Below are positions 28,560 to 39,064 of a stretch of 64,000 nt of DNA, piece by piece. Origin of the DNA: Lepidostoma basale (Eukaryota; Arthropoda; Insecta; Trichoptera; Lepidostomatidae); the NCBI GenBank assembly GCA_022606425.2, contig JAHDVF020000025.1, positions 248,001 to 312,000 of the forward strand, written 5' to 3'. The translations under genes were made by a program, and so were the position numbers. The notes below the pieces were generated by a model, which was given only the letters and a program-made list of their open reading frames with translations, was not told where the DNA came from and searched no databases. Positions within the stretch are counted from its first letter, which is position 1. Every line of letters begins with the position of its first letter.

Positions 28560-30270
28560 ATACGAATTTATGAAAATCAGCCTTTTTATTAGATGTGTAT
28601 TTAATATGTTTTTAAAACGTGTCTATGTTTATTTTTTCTTACATTCAAATAAAATAAAAAGTTTCAAAAACAATAAAATAGATTTTTTAAACAATTTGAA
28701 ACAAATGAAAAATAAATGAATTTCGATATTTTGATCAAGCATTTACTATAAAATAAATAATAATAAAAAAACGGTTTAATATATCTATATAAGATAAATA
28801 ATTTATTTCTGAATACTCATTAGCAGGTCAAATATAATATATGGTTATCTAATTTAATTATTTGTGAAAAGTAAATACTTTGAATCAATTGTATATAATA
28901 TTTAATATAACACATATTTTTTACATTTTCTTTGTTTTGTGTCCTTGGGAATATTTGACTTTCATTTAGCTTAAAAAAACTCTAACGTAATTGACGAACT
29001 TATAGATAATTTAATCTGAATAGTGAAAATTTATGACATCAACTTTACAAACTCTTAATTGTTTCTAATACATAGTTCATAATCATTATGACAAAATAGT
29101 GACATTTTGGAGTAAGAGATATGATATTGTATAATTGAAAAATACCATATGATACGAGTATATATCACACTTTGATAATATGTTTTTTTAAACAATAAAT
29201 ATATGTATTTATTACAAAAAATAAGTGATTGCTTTTAATATTGCCGAAATACCTATTTAAGTTGTCATAAAATACTCGATAGCCCATGTGTACAATTCCG
29301 AATTCTTTTATTTAGATATTGTCGCGTACGCCTGTTGAGAAATGCTGAAACTAAATATCAGGTAATTAGTCACTTTTTGGCAACAACAGAGGGCAGTAGG
29401 TTTGTTAAAGTATCTGTCAGAAATTTCACGGCAGGTATGGGTTTGCTCTGCTAATAAATGGGAAAATAATTTATTAATTTTCTTCGTCTTACTTTTACTT
29501 TTCTCCGTAATGCAAATCCATAGATAATGTACGAGTAAGGTATGGTATCATTTAGATTTTGTAAACTTAAGACAATAATCAACATTTTGTAATACGAGTA
29601 CCGTAATTATGATTATGCTCGAATTAAAATACCATAAAAATTTATTTATTTATTTTGTTGTTGACGGAATTAATTCCAATACATTATTCATAATACAGAT
29701 AAGTTACTTAAATCTAGGAACATTTTAAAACAGTAACAGTAAACAATTAGCCTAGGACAAGTTAAGAGGATGATCTGGAAGAGAGTAAAGAAGAAAGATT
29801 AATAGATATGTATACTAGAGATGAGCAACAAGAACACGACTGCAATTAGCTAACGACATATTTGATTATATTGTGGAAGGATTACAAGGTACAAGTAGTC
29901 TCAGTGACAAACAAATAGTAAAAGCTGCATCTGGTTTAGACAATTTAAGGGTTTGATGGAGGTCGATATTTTTTAAGTTTAGACAAAAAAGAATTTAGAT
30001 TTAATCCAAAAAAATCTAAGTCTTGACAACAGTTTACAAGTCTAGTCATTCTAGGTATAGGTTAAAAAAATGATTAAAATTCTAATTAAAAAAAAAACGG
30101 TGGATACATGAAACATAAATTACAACAATATGTGCATCATCTAGCAATAAAGAACATCTCGATTAAAATTATTTTTATTTTGTTATTTCATTTTACATTA
30201 TAGTATTTTACATTATTTGTTTAAAATTTCTTTTGTGGATGTTGGACAATCGAAGTGTGCGCGGGAGGTG
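28560..30270. other. Long unassigned AT-rich stretch
   Basis: 1.7 kb without recognisable gene or repeat. There are no open frames above 60 codons. Confidence 0.5.
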
Positions 30271-30278
30271 CCTATTGG

Positions 30279-30432
30279 TGGCGATGAGGTTCGCAACCCA
30301 TCACACCGCGTCTCCCGCGGGGCGAAAAGAGAAGGTTGGAGTGCCGCATCGGTTAAAGTGTGACGTTCCATTCTTTCTGCCTACCATTTCAGGGAGACGG
30401 CGTGATGGTTAGTTAGTTAGTTAGTTAGTTAA
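30279..30432 (+). mobile_element. Chimeric non-autonomous element, second copy
   Basis: Same fusion as 9684-9826: the TGGCGATGAGGTTCGCAACC module followed by the RTE-alpha end and (GTTA)n. The first 60 bp differ from the other copy by about one base, implying recent spread. Confidence 0.72.
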
Positions 30433-30487
30433 TTAAAATACTGTTTTTTTTATAAAGCACTCACATTGCGGCAAGACATTTTAAATT

Positions 30488-30988
30488 TTTAACTAACTAA
30501 CTTACTAATCATCACGTCGTTTCCCCGGAGGGGTAGGTAGAGAGGATGCACCACAGCACATTTTTATCCTGACATAACTCTCGCGCCTCTTCTACGTTCA
30601 CACATCGTGACATGCACACTCGTCGATTCCTATTTTGAAGATAGCCGCCTTTCAGTAATTGATTAATTTGGTCATGTCATGATTTCCTTGGCCTTCCTTG
30701 ACTTATTTTTCAATTCATGCTAGTTGTATGTATATTTTTAACCATTATTCCCTTATCCATTCGTTCCATATATATATAAACCATCCTAGTAACCCTTTCT
30801 TCATTTTATTTTGGAAGCAATCATCCGCCTTACATTCCTTTCTTGCTTCATCGTTAGATGTTCTATCAAACATTATTTTTCTGCACATTCTTCTAAGTGA
30901 CTGCATTTCTACTTTATTATTTTATATCTCTTCTGTTAGCTCTAAGCTTTACTTCTATACATAAGGGCCGGCACTAGAACTCCAATGC
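30488..30988 (-). pseudogene. RTE-alpha long copy, decayed
   Basis: Tail AACTAACTAACTTACTAATC at 30490. The plus-strand complement of codons for RRACHDV-like, FGHIE/MVY and the YGSEA-type end (ACATAAGGGCCGGCACTAGA) extends to 30988. It lies tail to tail with the 30279-30432 element. Confidence 0.75.
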
Positions 30989-31112
30989 GTTATATAAAAT
31001 AAAATAAGGATATTTTATATACTAACCACTGAGTTGTAATTACGCTATTTTAGTTTATATATAAATTATTTTATTAATTTATTTACTATATTAGTCTTTT
31101 TTTAAAACAACC

Positions 31113-31392
31113 GATGTCTTAAACTGTTGGACATAGGCCTCCCTCATACTTCTCAACATATTCCTATTTTGCGCCTTTCGCATCCCATCACTACTAAATT
31201 TTGTGCAATGTCATCAGATCATCGTGTGAGGGGTCTCTCTTTACTTCTTCTATCCACACTACATCTCTACTCCACCACCCTTCTGATTCATCTTTGTTCT
31301 ACCAGTCTGGCAACATGTCCCGCAAATAACCTTTCGAGCTTAGCCCCCCACACGACCACATTCGTTACTTACGATATTTTACATATCAGTAA
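31113..31392 (-). mobile_element. RTE-zeta 3' fragment
   Basis: Minus strand: a frame-shifted RT tail with GHVAGLVEQR, a R-WRDDI-like part and a GGLCPTV-type end, as in RTE elements that end CCTATGTCCAACAGT. No tail repeat is preserved. Confidence 0.5.
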
Positions 31393-31750
31393 TTCTTATC
31401 CGGTCTGATAGTCTTACATTAGTCAATGTAATCTGTATTTTTAATAAGTTTTTATATTGCTTTGATGAAGCTTGGGTGCAAGAAAAATTATTTGGCGTAA
31501 TAATAAATCCGTAGTTATTTACAAACGTATTTCTTATCCGGTCTGATTAGTCTTACATTAGTCAATATATCCATGTAATCTGTATTTTTAATAAGTTTTT
31601 TATATGGCTTTGATGAAGCTTGGATACAAGCATAATTAGTAAGCGTAATAATAAATCGTAATAATAATAATTAGTAGGCGTAATAATAAATCGTATTAAT
31701 CTTAATTAGTAAGCGTAATAACAAAGCGTAATAATAATAATAAATCGTTA
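31393..31750 (+). repeat. Family A direct tandem pair plus AATAATAAATCG repeats
   Basis: Two direct copies with a period of about 138 bp begin TTCTTATCCGGTCTGAT (31393 and 31531), each with the family A motif (TTTGATGA, A, GCTTGG...CAAG) at about 31462 and 31602. The core C is T and GAAA is damaged in both. Short AGTAAGCGTAATAATAAATC units repeat from 31634 to 31749. Confidence 0.75.
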
Positions 31751-31754
31751 GAAT

Positions 31755-32050
31755 GTTCATAAGCAGTGTATGAACATCCGTTTATAATTTGTACTCAAAA
31801 GGAGATACTGTTTTATCCTCCTCTACTGTTTCTCTATTTATGGTTAACAAAGTGGAAGTTTTGCTAGAAATTATATACTAAGCCTTTCGTACATAAGCAG
31901 CTTCTAAACTGATGGAAATTGTAGCGCAAGCACCTAATGCTGCTCTGAACGAGTTAAATAATTATTCTTCTTTGACGTTGGATAACAAATTCAACTAATA
32001 AATCATTGTTTTAATATTCCAAATAATTTTTGCTCATAAAACATTATTTT
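31755..32050. other. Unassigned sequence
   Basis: Nothing recognised. Confidence 0.45.
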
Positions 32051-32054
32051 AAAG

Positions 32055-32282
32055 ATTACTAGAATGAAAACGTCTGTTTTCTAGAAGCTGTTTTATATTT
32101 TATGGGCATTACATATTTTGCCTCTCTCAGCCATAATCAATTCGTATTTATTAGATAATCACATTGGCAGGCGAAATATGTCATTCACAATCATAAAATA
32201 TAATTTATTTTACAAATACATACAAAAATATTTAATATGGAGTTTTGCATCATTATTCAAGAAACAATAAAATATTTGAATG
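32055..32282. repeat. Family E palindromic element
   Basis: Minus arm: GAATGAAAACGTCTGTTTTC, GAAGCTGTTTTATATTTTAT. Plus arm: GGCAGGCGAAATATGTCATT, ATATGGAGTTTTGCATCATT, CAAGAAACAATAAA. Confidence 0.7.
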
Positions 32283-32312
32283 ATTTGTAAATATTTTTAA
32301 TAACTCTTATAT

Positions 32313-32640
32313 CAAAGGTTCCCAAACTTTTTTGTCCCATAGACCGCTTGCCGATTTCTTCTATAATGAAATATCTCTTAAGTAACGTAAAATAATACAA
32401 TCATTTTACTCAAAGGCAATATAGAATCTCTCTGTTCTGAAACGCCTAATTTGCATCATATAAACGGAAACGCCAATAATAAACAAAAGTAACGTAGACT
32501 CTATAAAAACAAAAACAAAAACAAAAACAAAAAAAAAACAAAAAAACAGCTTTAATTTAGTTAAACCATCTCGTGGACTTCCATTTACATCTCAAGAACC
32601 CCTATCTTTTGTACAATTGTCGTAGACCCCTTTCAAGTTG
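32313..32640 (+). mobile_element. hAT-like fragment, one end
   Basis: CAAAGGTTCCCAAACTTTTT followed by GTCCCATAGACCGC is a typical hAT end. AGAACCCC and GTAGACCCC segments follow, but I cannot find the second terminus or a TSD. An (ACAAAA)n run lies at 32504-32545. Confidence 0.5.
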
Positions 32641-32689
32641 TCGTATATAATCTAATGACTTTACTAAAAATCTCTGGATAAAAGTTAAT

Positions 32690-32865
32690 TTAAAAATAAA
32701 AAATAAAAATTATTAGGAAATTGAAAATAACTTTGTTTAATCCACTATTTATTAAAAAATATTAAAAAAAACATGACATGTTTCGGAGGATACCTCCATC
32801 TTCAGGTGAATATCAGAAGTTATTTTCAATTTCCCAAGTATATTAATATGGAATTCCACAGCCTT
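32690..32865. repeat. Family C element
   Basis: GAAATTGAAAATAACTTTGT at the left and its inverse (GTTATTTTCAATTTC) at 32820-32834 flank the motif. The terminal block ATGGAATTCCACAGCCTTAG lies at 32849-32870. Confidence 0.65.
32771..32808 (-). ncRNA. Hammerhead ribozyme motif, family C
   Basis: Minus strand: consensus core CTGAAGA (32799-32805), extra T, perfect 5-bp stem II GGAGG/CCTCC with TAT loop (32785-32797), GAAA (32781-32784), stem III ACATGT self-complementary, and a GUC cleavage triplet. Stem I is weak (CAC against ATG). Confidence 0.6.
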
Positions 32866-33065
32866 AGCGTTCAATAAAAAATAATGTTTTTTAATAACTG
32901 CTTCTACTTTTGTCTTTAATTCGACAGCGACCGGTTTTGCCAGGCTGGATGCCATCGACAGACTGAGATAGTAGTCTGTCGATACCAGCTGGCCTGGTGA
33001 AACCGTTCGCAGTCGAATTAAATACAAACGTTTTATTTTTAACACATCGTTTTCTTTTTAAAATT
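32866..33065. repeat. Family H palindromic element, two motifs
   Basis: Arms TAATGTTTTTTAATAACTGC and AAACGTTTTATTTTTAACAC. Both motifs read CTGTCGA, T, a CCAG/CTGG-type stem, then AAAACCGGTC (minus) or GAAACCGTTC (plus). The central sequence AGTCTGTCGAT is itself inverted. Confidence 0.7.
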
Positions 33066-33069
33066 ATTG

Positions 33070-33780
33070 ATTGATATGGAGTTTTACATCATTGCTCAAC
33101 ACCAGCAATAAACGAGATATTAGGAGGTCGATATCCCAGGAGACCTGTGTGTAATAAACTGATCCTCATATCTATAAAATGAATTAAAAAAAATAAGTTA
33201 AGTTTAAAGGTTCATTTTATACCTCTACTTATAAAATTGTTTAACTTCTCTATTACGAGTATAAGAGATTTTTTAATTGATTGACTAATTACATGGTACT
33301 ATCTATGTTTTAGTTTTGAGCGTATACCATACAAAGTTAATTTTATTTAAATATCCATTTTCATTGGAAATCATACAATTTCGATTTAAAATTACAGAAA
33401 TGTAGTCGCATGTTCATTCGTATCATTACTAAATAAATAAGTTTTAATGGCTCAGCTATCGATTCCTGATGCTTTTATTATGGGTATTATTCAGAGCGGT
33501 TTTGTTCCATTAGTCTTTCTAGTAGAACGAATAGACACTGATTTATTTATTTGGTTTGAATTGGATATAAAGCAGAGATACATTATACATGTAAATTATC
33601 CTTAAGTGTATGTGCGATGAACTTGTGGATCAATTTTTTTTTTCACAACAATGTGTGTTCAGATAACAAGAAAATATACTTTGATACGTAGCAATTACTA
33701 GGTGGTTTGACAATTTTAAAAATTAAATTAAATGCTCTTTCACTTCGTATAAACAACTTTATTCGATTTAAGATAAACTT
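33070..33780. other. Unassigned AT-rich sequence
   Basis: Nothing recognised. Confidence 0.5.
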
Positions 33781-33784
33781 AAGG

Positions 33785-33985
33785 CGTTAACGCTGTGGAA
33801 TTCCATTTAAAAAAAATTAAACTTTTGAGTTTATTTTTCTCGACTTGTTTTGAAGGCTTACACCTTCATCATCGGAAGAACTATATAAACTATCGTTCTC
33901 CCGATGATAAAGGTGTAAGCCTTCGAAACATGTCGAGAAAAAAAAAACTCAAAAGTGGAAAAGACAGTGTTTTAATTCATAAAAA
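33785..33985. repeat. Family F2 palindromic element
   Basis: Begins with the block GTTAACGCTGTGGAATTCCA, then inverted arms around 33890 carrying AAGGCTTACACCTT and AAGGTGTAAGCCTT hairpins, with AACTTTTGAGTTT/AAACTCAAAAGT at the outside. Confidence 0.75.
33896..33939 (+). ncRNA. Hammerhead motif, family F2
   Basis: Perfect stem I TTCTC/GAGAA (33896-33900 with 33935-33939). Core CCGATGA (one change from CTGATGA, at U4). Extra T, stem II AAGG/CCTT, GAAA (33925-33928), stem III ACATGT, GUC triplet. The minus-arm motif has the same CCGATGA, so the change is family-wide. Confidence 0.5.
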
Positions 33986-34060
33986 ATCGTCACTTTATTT
34001 GAGTAAGTAGCGCCAACCAGTTTCACTTTGCAGCGAGCTTCTTCAGGGTTTTATACAAAC
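33986..34060 (-). repeat. Family B element, single arm
   Basis: Carries the motif at 34008-34050 and the outer sequence TTACTCAAATAAAGTGACG (minus strand). Confidence 0.65.
34008..34050 (-). ncRNA. Hammerhead ribozyme motif, family B, intact core
   Basis: Minus strand: CTGAAGA (34040-34046), extra A, stem II GCT/AGT with CGCTGCAA inside, GAAA, CTGG, T-T, GGCGCTAC. Both core strands are consensus. Stem I is short (CC/GG) and stem III is imperfect (ACTGGT). Confidence 0.52.
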
Positions 34061-34064
34061 CTTA

Positions 34065-34535
34065 GGGCTATACAGTTCGTCACCTGAGAGTAAGAAGGTT
34101 CCAACTGACAAAAGTAAAAAGCTGAGAAAAATGAAGTCAAAGTTTTGTTGGTTTCGGGTGTGTATCTTGGAATAACGGGGTTTTATTCCAATTTCCAGAG
34201 ATTTTTTACCGAGAAACGTGTAAATTTTGTCTGGCAACAGTTGGAATAATAAAGTTCTAAGTTTAAATGAATCCTTCTTCAGTGAATCGTGTATTTTGAA
34301 TGATTAGATGGAACTTGATTATTTTCGTAACATTAAAATAACGATACTATTACATGTTTTTTTTAATTGTACGTAGAGATAATGTTAGTAAGAACCCTTT
34401 TCACGAAAAAAAGCTAAATGTGAAATTTTGTTAGTTGGAACCCTCTTAGTTATTTTAACAAGAAAATATTTATTTTGTTACCATGTTGAAGTTTCGGTGG
34501 TAAAACTGGTTGGTATTTAAAACAAATTATTATTT
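34065..34535. other. Unassigned sequence
   Basis: Nothing recognised. Confidence 0.45.
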
Positions 34536-34540
34536 TTATT

Positions 34541-34896
34541 ATTATTATTTAGCCTGTTGTAGCTGTCTACTTCTAGACGTAGGCCTTTTTTCGTATTTTC
34601 CACTTCCTTGTATCCTGAGCAATCCGCGTCCAGGCACTTCCCACACTCTTCCGGATATCGTTGTGCCTACGCAACTGTGGGCGCCCAACTGCACGCCTTG
34701 CCGTCCTCGGGTACCAGCACAACAGTCGCCTTGTCCACTTTTCATATGGATCACGAGCAACGTGTCCCGACCATCATCGGCCAACTTGATGACGACAAGG
34801 ATACCGGACTAGAGAGACGGAGTCCTTTGTCCTGGCTCGTATGTCCTCATTTCTGACTCTGTCCCGCAAGCTGATAACCAGCATGGCTCTCATAAA
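34541..34896 (-). mobile_element. RTE-type RT tail, another lineage
   Basis: Minus strand: MRAMLVISLRDRVRNEDI-like start, an R-W-x-GHVARDPYEKWTRRLL-like centre (decayed), GRPQLRRHNDIRKSVGSAWT, AQDTRKWKIRKKAYV-like end, then (AAT)n. Related to RTE-gamma but distinct. Conserved in outline only. Confidence 0.65.
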
Positions 34897-34899
34897 AAT

Positions 34900-35040
34900 A
34901 AAAAAGTAACGAGATGTAACAACAAATTACTCAAGTATTTTAAATAATACGCAATAAATTAAGTATTGATACGAAAGCATACAAAATATTTTTTATTAAG
35001 TTTTTAATTAATCGTTTTACAGAAGTTTTTGTTTTGTTTT
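34900..35040. other. Unassigned AT-rich sequence
   Basis: Nothing recognised. Confidence 0.4.
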
Positions 35041-35044
35041 ATAA

Positions 35045-35771
35045 TGGTCTCCTTATTATGCGGCACATATCCAACGCATTGAAAGAGTACAAAAAATGTT
35101 TATTAAACATATTAATTTTAAAATGTGCAAGTCGTTCTCTGATTACAAATCTGCCCTAATTTTTCACTCCTTGGACTCTCTTGAAAATAGACGTACTCTT
35201 CATGATATGATGTTACTTCATAAAATAATTCACTTTAAAATTGACAATTCTGAACTTCTCAGCAAATTGTCACTCAATACCCCCATGTCTCGCACGAGAC
35301 ACACCGCGAGCCAAGTTTTCCGCCTTCCTGTTTATCGCACAAACTACGCTCTGAGCGCGGCACTGTATCGAATCTGTGAAATCTACAACAAGCATTTTGG
35401 AGACATTGACGTCTTTCATTTGAACGAGCGAAATTTTAAAAAAGTGATCGGAGCAACATTTCGGCGCGGATGTGACCACGATGTAACGTGATATTATAAT
35501 ACTTGTATATTACTTTTTATTTTATTTTATCCTAATTTTATTATTTATTTCCAGTACTATAAGTATTTTAACTCTTAAGTATTATGTTTACCTTATTTTG
35601 TCTTAGTTTAACTTCAATCTTGTTTCTCACTATCATTTGTTGATTGTTAACTATTATTTTTAATCTGTGGTAGCATGTAATTGGCCTTATTTTAATTATT
35701 CTAAATGATTCTTTTGTATATATGTAATTGATACCGCTGTATGTTACCCTTAATAAATAAATAAATAAATA
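35045..35771 (+). mobile_element. J2 CR1-like retrotransposon, 5'-truncated
   Basis: Open from 35045 to the stop at 35489-35491, reading WSPYYAAHIQRIERVQKMFI, LIFHSLDSLENRRTLHDMML and the end RTNYALSAALYRICEIYNK, then DIDVFH and FRRG. This is the C-terminal extension of CR1/jockey-type RTs. The 3'UTR (GTGGTAGCATGTAATTGGCC, ACCGCTGTATGTTACCCTTA) and (ATAA)n tail end at 35771. The RT palm is absent. Confidence 0.85.
35096..35491 (+). CDS. J2 RT C-terminal region (131 codons, intact frame)
   Basis: The in-frame methionine at 35096 is internal: coding similarity continues upstream to 35045. This is the C-terminal extension of a CR1-like RT, with no catalytic residues present. Open frame and well-preserved 3'UTR suggest a fairly young insertion. 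Not expected to give a functional product. Confidence 0.75.
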   Translation: MFIKHINFKMCKSFSDYKSALIFHSLDSLENRRTLHDMMLLHKIIHFKIDNSELLSKLSLNTPMSRTRHTASQVFRLPVYRTNYALSAALYRICEIYNKHFGDIDVFHLNERNFKKVIGATFRRGCDHDVT

Positions 35772-35885
35772 ATATTGTTAAATTGAGTTATTGAACGCTA
35801 AGGCATTAACACCGTGGAATTCCATAGTAATATTCTTAAGAAATTGAAAATAACTTTGTTTAATCTAAATACAAAATATTAAAAA

Positions 35886-35926
35886 AACACGACATGTTTC
35901 GGAGGATACATCCATCTTCAGATTTA
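35886..35926 (-). ncRNA. Hammerhead motif, family C
   Basis: Minus strand: CTGAAGA (35915-35921), extra T, stem II with one mismatch (GGATG/TCCTCC), GAAA (35897-35900), ACATGT, GUC, then GTGTTT. The core is consensus. Stem I is not preserved here. Confidence 0.5.
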
Positions 35927-36015
35927 AAAATATAATAAAAATGATGCCTTAGCGTTCAATAAGTTAATTATAATTAAATAATTTTTATTATATTATTTAA
36001 ATTTTATTATATTTT

Positions 36016-36052
36016 TGCACCTGAAGGTGTATCCTCCGAAACATGTCGTGTT
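36016..36052 (+). ncRNA. Hammerhead motif, family C, damaged stem II
   Basis: Stem I GCAC/GTGT is retained, but the core is CTGAAGG and the 5' side of stem II is deleted. GAAA (36038-36041), ACATGT and GUC are intact. Confidence 0.4.
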
Positions 36053-36114
36053 TTTTTTAATATTTTGTGGATTCAAGTTATTTTGAATTATTGAGATTGC
36101 TGGAGCATTAATAA

Positions 36115-36595
36115 AGTATATTTGATAACAAATATTTTTCACTTCCATAAAACATTTTAAGAAAATTTTAATGAAATGAAAAATTTTACCATTCCAAAAT
36201 TATTTGTATACTTTTATTAAATGTTCAAAAAACGATTCAAAATAAATAACAATGACAAAACTGTTATTCTTCTTCCTTGCCAAATACCTGTGTAGTCTAT
36301 TCTCCAGAGGGTTGCTCCTCCTGTGAGATAGATTCCCAGCTGTCTTTTCAACTTTCTGATATCAATTAATTATGTATTTCAATTTTAAACGGTGTTATTT
36401 ATAGTTTTCTTAAATCGGATTATAGTAGATAACGAATGAAATTTTCCAGTTTATATCTTGCTAAAGTTACACAATAACGATCAATTTTCTCATCCTTAAT
36501 ACTTATTTTCTGAAACCCTTGTTGGGTTAGTAGGAGACATAAATACAGTTCTTATATTTTTTTGCACTTAAAGTTGTCATCGCAAACAAAAACCT
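36115..36595 (-). mobile_element. Mostly unassigned; RTE-delta 3' scrap at 36265-36360
   Basis: 36265-36360 (minus) matches the RTE-delta 3' end: the TTATTCTTCTTCCTTG tail side, GGTTGCTCCTCCTGTGAG and TAGATTCCCAGCTGTC on the plus strand. The rest of the interval is AT-rich with nothing recognised. Confidence 0.6.
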
Positions 36596-36599
36596 ATCA

Positions 36600-37081
36600 A
36601 AAAAAGCTAGAATGGCAGTGGACAATGGTGTTCTTCTACCGATGAAAGTAGAATAAATGCAGTTGAAATGAGATCTCTTAGAAGAATGTGTGGATACTCT
36701 GTGTATGATAGAGTGCCGAATGAAAATATAAGAAGTGAATGCGGTGCGAATGATGGTGTCATGAACAAAATAATGAAAGGATCATTAAGATGGTTTGGAC
36801 ATATTGAAAGAATGAATGAATAAAGAATGGTAAAAAAATGATATGTTAATGATGTAAATGGAACCAGAAATAGAGGAAGACCGAGGAAAACGTGGCACGA
36901 TCAAATAAATCAAATATTGAATGTCGGCAATGTGAGGAGTCAGAGAAATCGACGCGCGTGCATGACACGATGTACGAATGTTGAGGAATCGAGAGAAATA
37001 TGTCAGGAAAGAAAAGTGTGGCAGTCCATTCTTTCTGCCTACCCCTTCGGGGAGACGGCGTGATGGTTAGTTAGTTAGTTT
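36600..37081 (+). pseudogene. RTE-alpha long copy with internal deletion
   Basis: KARMAVDNGVLLP, then a deletion of the YGSEAWNWQ segment, DESRINAVEMRSLRRMCGYS, YDRVPNENIRSECGANDG, a stop after FGHIERMNE, GRPRKTWHDQI, RRACMTRCTNVEESREICQE, SILSAYPFGETA and (GTTA)n. Very close to the 8171-8678 copy, including the GYSVYDRV segment. Confidence 0.85.
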
Positions 37082-37137
37082 TTTTAGTTTATATTTTTTC
37101 CCGGATATCTTTCCCGTTTCTACTCCAAAATAAAAAA

Positions 37138-37530
37138 GTTTTAATTGTATTTCAATAGAATCGAAGATGTTAATTATATTTTTGGGAACAGAATATAGTG
37201 GTCTAGGCGCTTACAGAACTTATGACCTGTCATTGGTTGGGTTAAGCGATCGATTTATGTTTAACAACATTCCCCATTCTGCGCTTCTTACGACCACCAC
37301 GTCTGACAAATTTTTGGAAGATGTATATATGCTACAATGTTGCAGAACACTTCACATTTTTTAGTTCAATCTACACAAGCGCCATCCTGTAAGCGCCTCG
37401 ACCACCATATTATGTTCCCAGAAAAACAATTTACATCTTCGCCTCTATTAAGATACAAGTAATCCTTATAAAAAAAAATTATCCGCAATGGGTAAAATCC
37501 AGTATTTGTGTACATTCAAAATGTTGTAAA
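37138..37530 (-). repeat. Repeat M, copy 2, rearranged
   Basis: The minus-strand M body (GACCTGTCATTGGTTGGGTT on the plus strand) is followed by a duplicated end (TTACATCTTCGCCTCTATTA) and the M start (CCGCAATGGGTAAAATCCAG). Part of the middle is missing. Confidence 0.65.
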
Positions 37531-37534
37531 AAAT

Positions 37535-38150
37535 TGTAATAAGAAGATTAAAACCCTTTCAATGTCTCGATTATATAATAGTATTACTTTTCCAAGAATT
37601 CTTTGAAAATTCTGCATATTTCTTTTTAGTATCACTCAAGGTTACCCGTATAGATTCTTGATTATCCGTAGTAAATGTTCGTTTGGCCTGGGGCATTTTA
37701 ATTAACATATGAAATACTTAAATATTCTACTACCTACGAGTGTATTTTGCTGAAACTCAAGTTGCTGGATTACTTGTTACGTTTGATACATAATTTCAAC
37801 AATTTTCTTTGGAGTTACTAATTAACTTAGTCTCATTTAATATTATATCATGTGTATCAACCTAGAAAGATTAACTTTACCGCATGAATTTTCTCAGAAA
37901 TATAAATTCAGGAATAAAACAATATTTATTTTATCGAGCAAATACTTTCACAAATACATCATGCTTCTCGTTATGATATACGAGTATGTATTCACGTAAT
38001 AAAATATCATCTTTATTTTCTGTTTTACTTGATTTAGTATGGTGTCATATTTATACATTAATCATACATTTTTAATTATGTACGAGTACTTGACTAGTTC
38101 CATTTATCTCCACAAAAAAAGGATCTTACGTATTTGAAAATTATTTTACG
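37535..38150. other. Unassigned AT-rich sequence
   Basis: Nothing recognised. Confidence 0.5.
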
Positions 38151-38155
38151 ACATT

Positions 38156-38370
38156 TATTGTTTCTTTAATATTAAAACGAAACGTCAGTTTTTAAGAAGT
38201 TTTGTCATATTTTATGTAAATTATTTTTTGTGTCGCCTGTCAAAAGAATTATGAAATATATATACGACATTTAATAATGCTTCAGATAGACGAAACATGT
38301 CATTCAAACGAAATAGAATAAATTTTCTAAAAAACTGACGTTTTCATTCGTAATAAATAAATAATTCGAG
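38156..38370. repeat. Family E palindromic element
   Basis: Minus arm: TTATTGTTTCTTTAATATTA, AACGTCAGTTTTTAAGAAGT, TGTCGCC. Plus arm: ATAATGCTTCAGATAGACGA, AACATGTCATTC, AAAAACTGACGTTTTCATTC. Confidence 0.7.
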
Positions 38371-38606
38371 ACACATATACACATTTTTTCTAAGGTTTAT
38401 TTATGTTAACGTAATATTCATGCACATTTATTAACAAAAAAAACTATTACTTTAGTGTGTTTATAAAATTGTAATCATAATGAACGTTTTTAACTAATAC
38501 ACATTTTGTTAATAGGTACTAGATGTCATACGAATCTTTTCTTATGCTGCAGCAACCCAAACACTGACCAATAGGTAAGAAATAAGCCTCAGTTTGATAA
38601 ATTCTA

Positions 38607-38998
38607 TAATTCCCTGGTAAAAAGTGTGCTGGAATATAGTTGGATTATTTGGTCACCGCATGACCTCAGGTAGCGCGGTTATTACCCGTGGCTCTTTCCA
38701 ACTGAATTCTTTCTAGGTATGCTAAGCTACCAATCATTAGAGAGAAGGAGGAATATTCGCTTGGGAGTTTACTTCTTTCAGTTGATTGGCGGCCATATAC
38801 ATAACTCGAATGTCCTGAGTGATGTAGGTCTATTTGTCCCTGATTCGTCAAAGACGGCATAGATTGTTTTATTTGCCACGCTGCAGAACCAACCTGCCAA
38901 TGGGTTTGCCTGTGGGTAGGGAAATATTATTGCTCAATCGGGTCGCCTGGGAGGTCGACATATTTCGTGATAGTGTGAGTTGCCTCGGGGATGCAACA
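38607..38998 (+). mobile_element. Divergent J1-type fragment
   Basis: Codons with stops: SVLEYSWIIWSPHDLR, YYPWLFPTEFFLGMLSYQSL, NVLSDVGLFVPDS, then frame breaks over the LLNR-type end. Clearly J1-related but older than the other copies. Confidence 0.75.
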
Positions 38999-39064
38999 TA
39001 AATGTAATGATTCTTTCTACTTCTTTAATCTTAATGTTAATGTTTTATTAATGCTTCTCTTATT

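Larger units (their letters stand above)
35800..36110. repeat. Family C palindromic element
   Basis: Terminal block TTGAACGCTAAGGCATTAAC then ACCGTGGAATTCCATA at the left, GAAATTGAAAATAACTTTGT, two motifs facing outward (minus 35886-35926, plus 36016-36052), and the mirror outer arm TTTTTTTTAATATTTTGTGG. Confidence 0.75.

Noticed and set aside
30408..30432. (GTTA)n/(TTAG)n runs as insect telomeric repeats
   Set aside because: The unit is four bases, not TTAGG, and always follows the RTE-alpha 3' end, so it is the retrotransposon tail.
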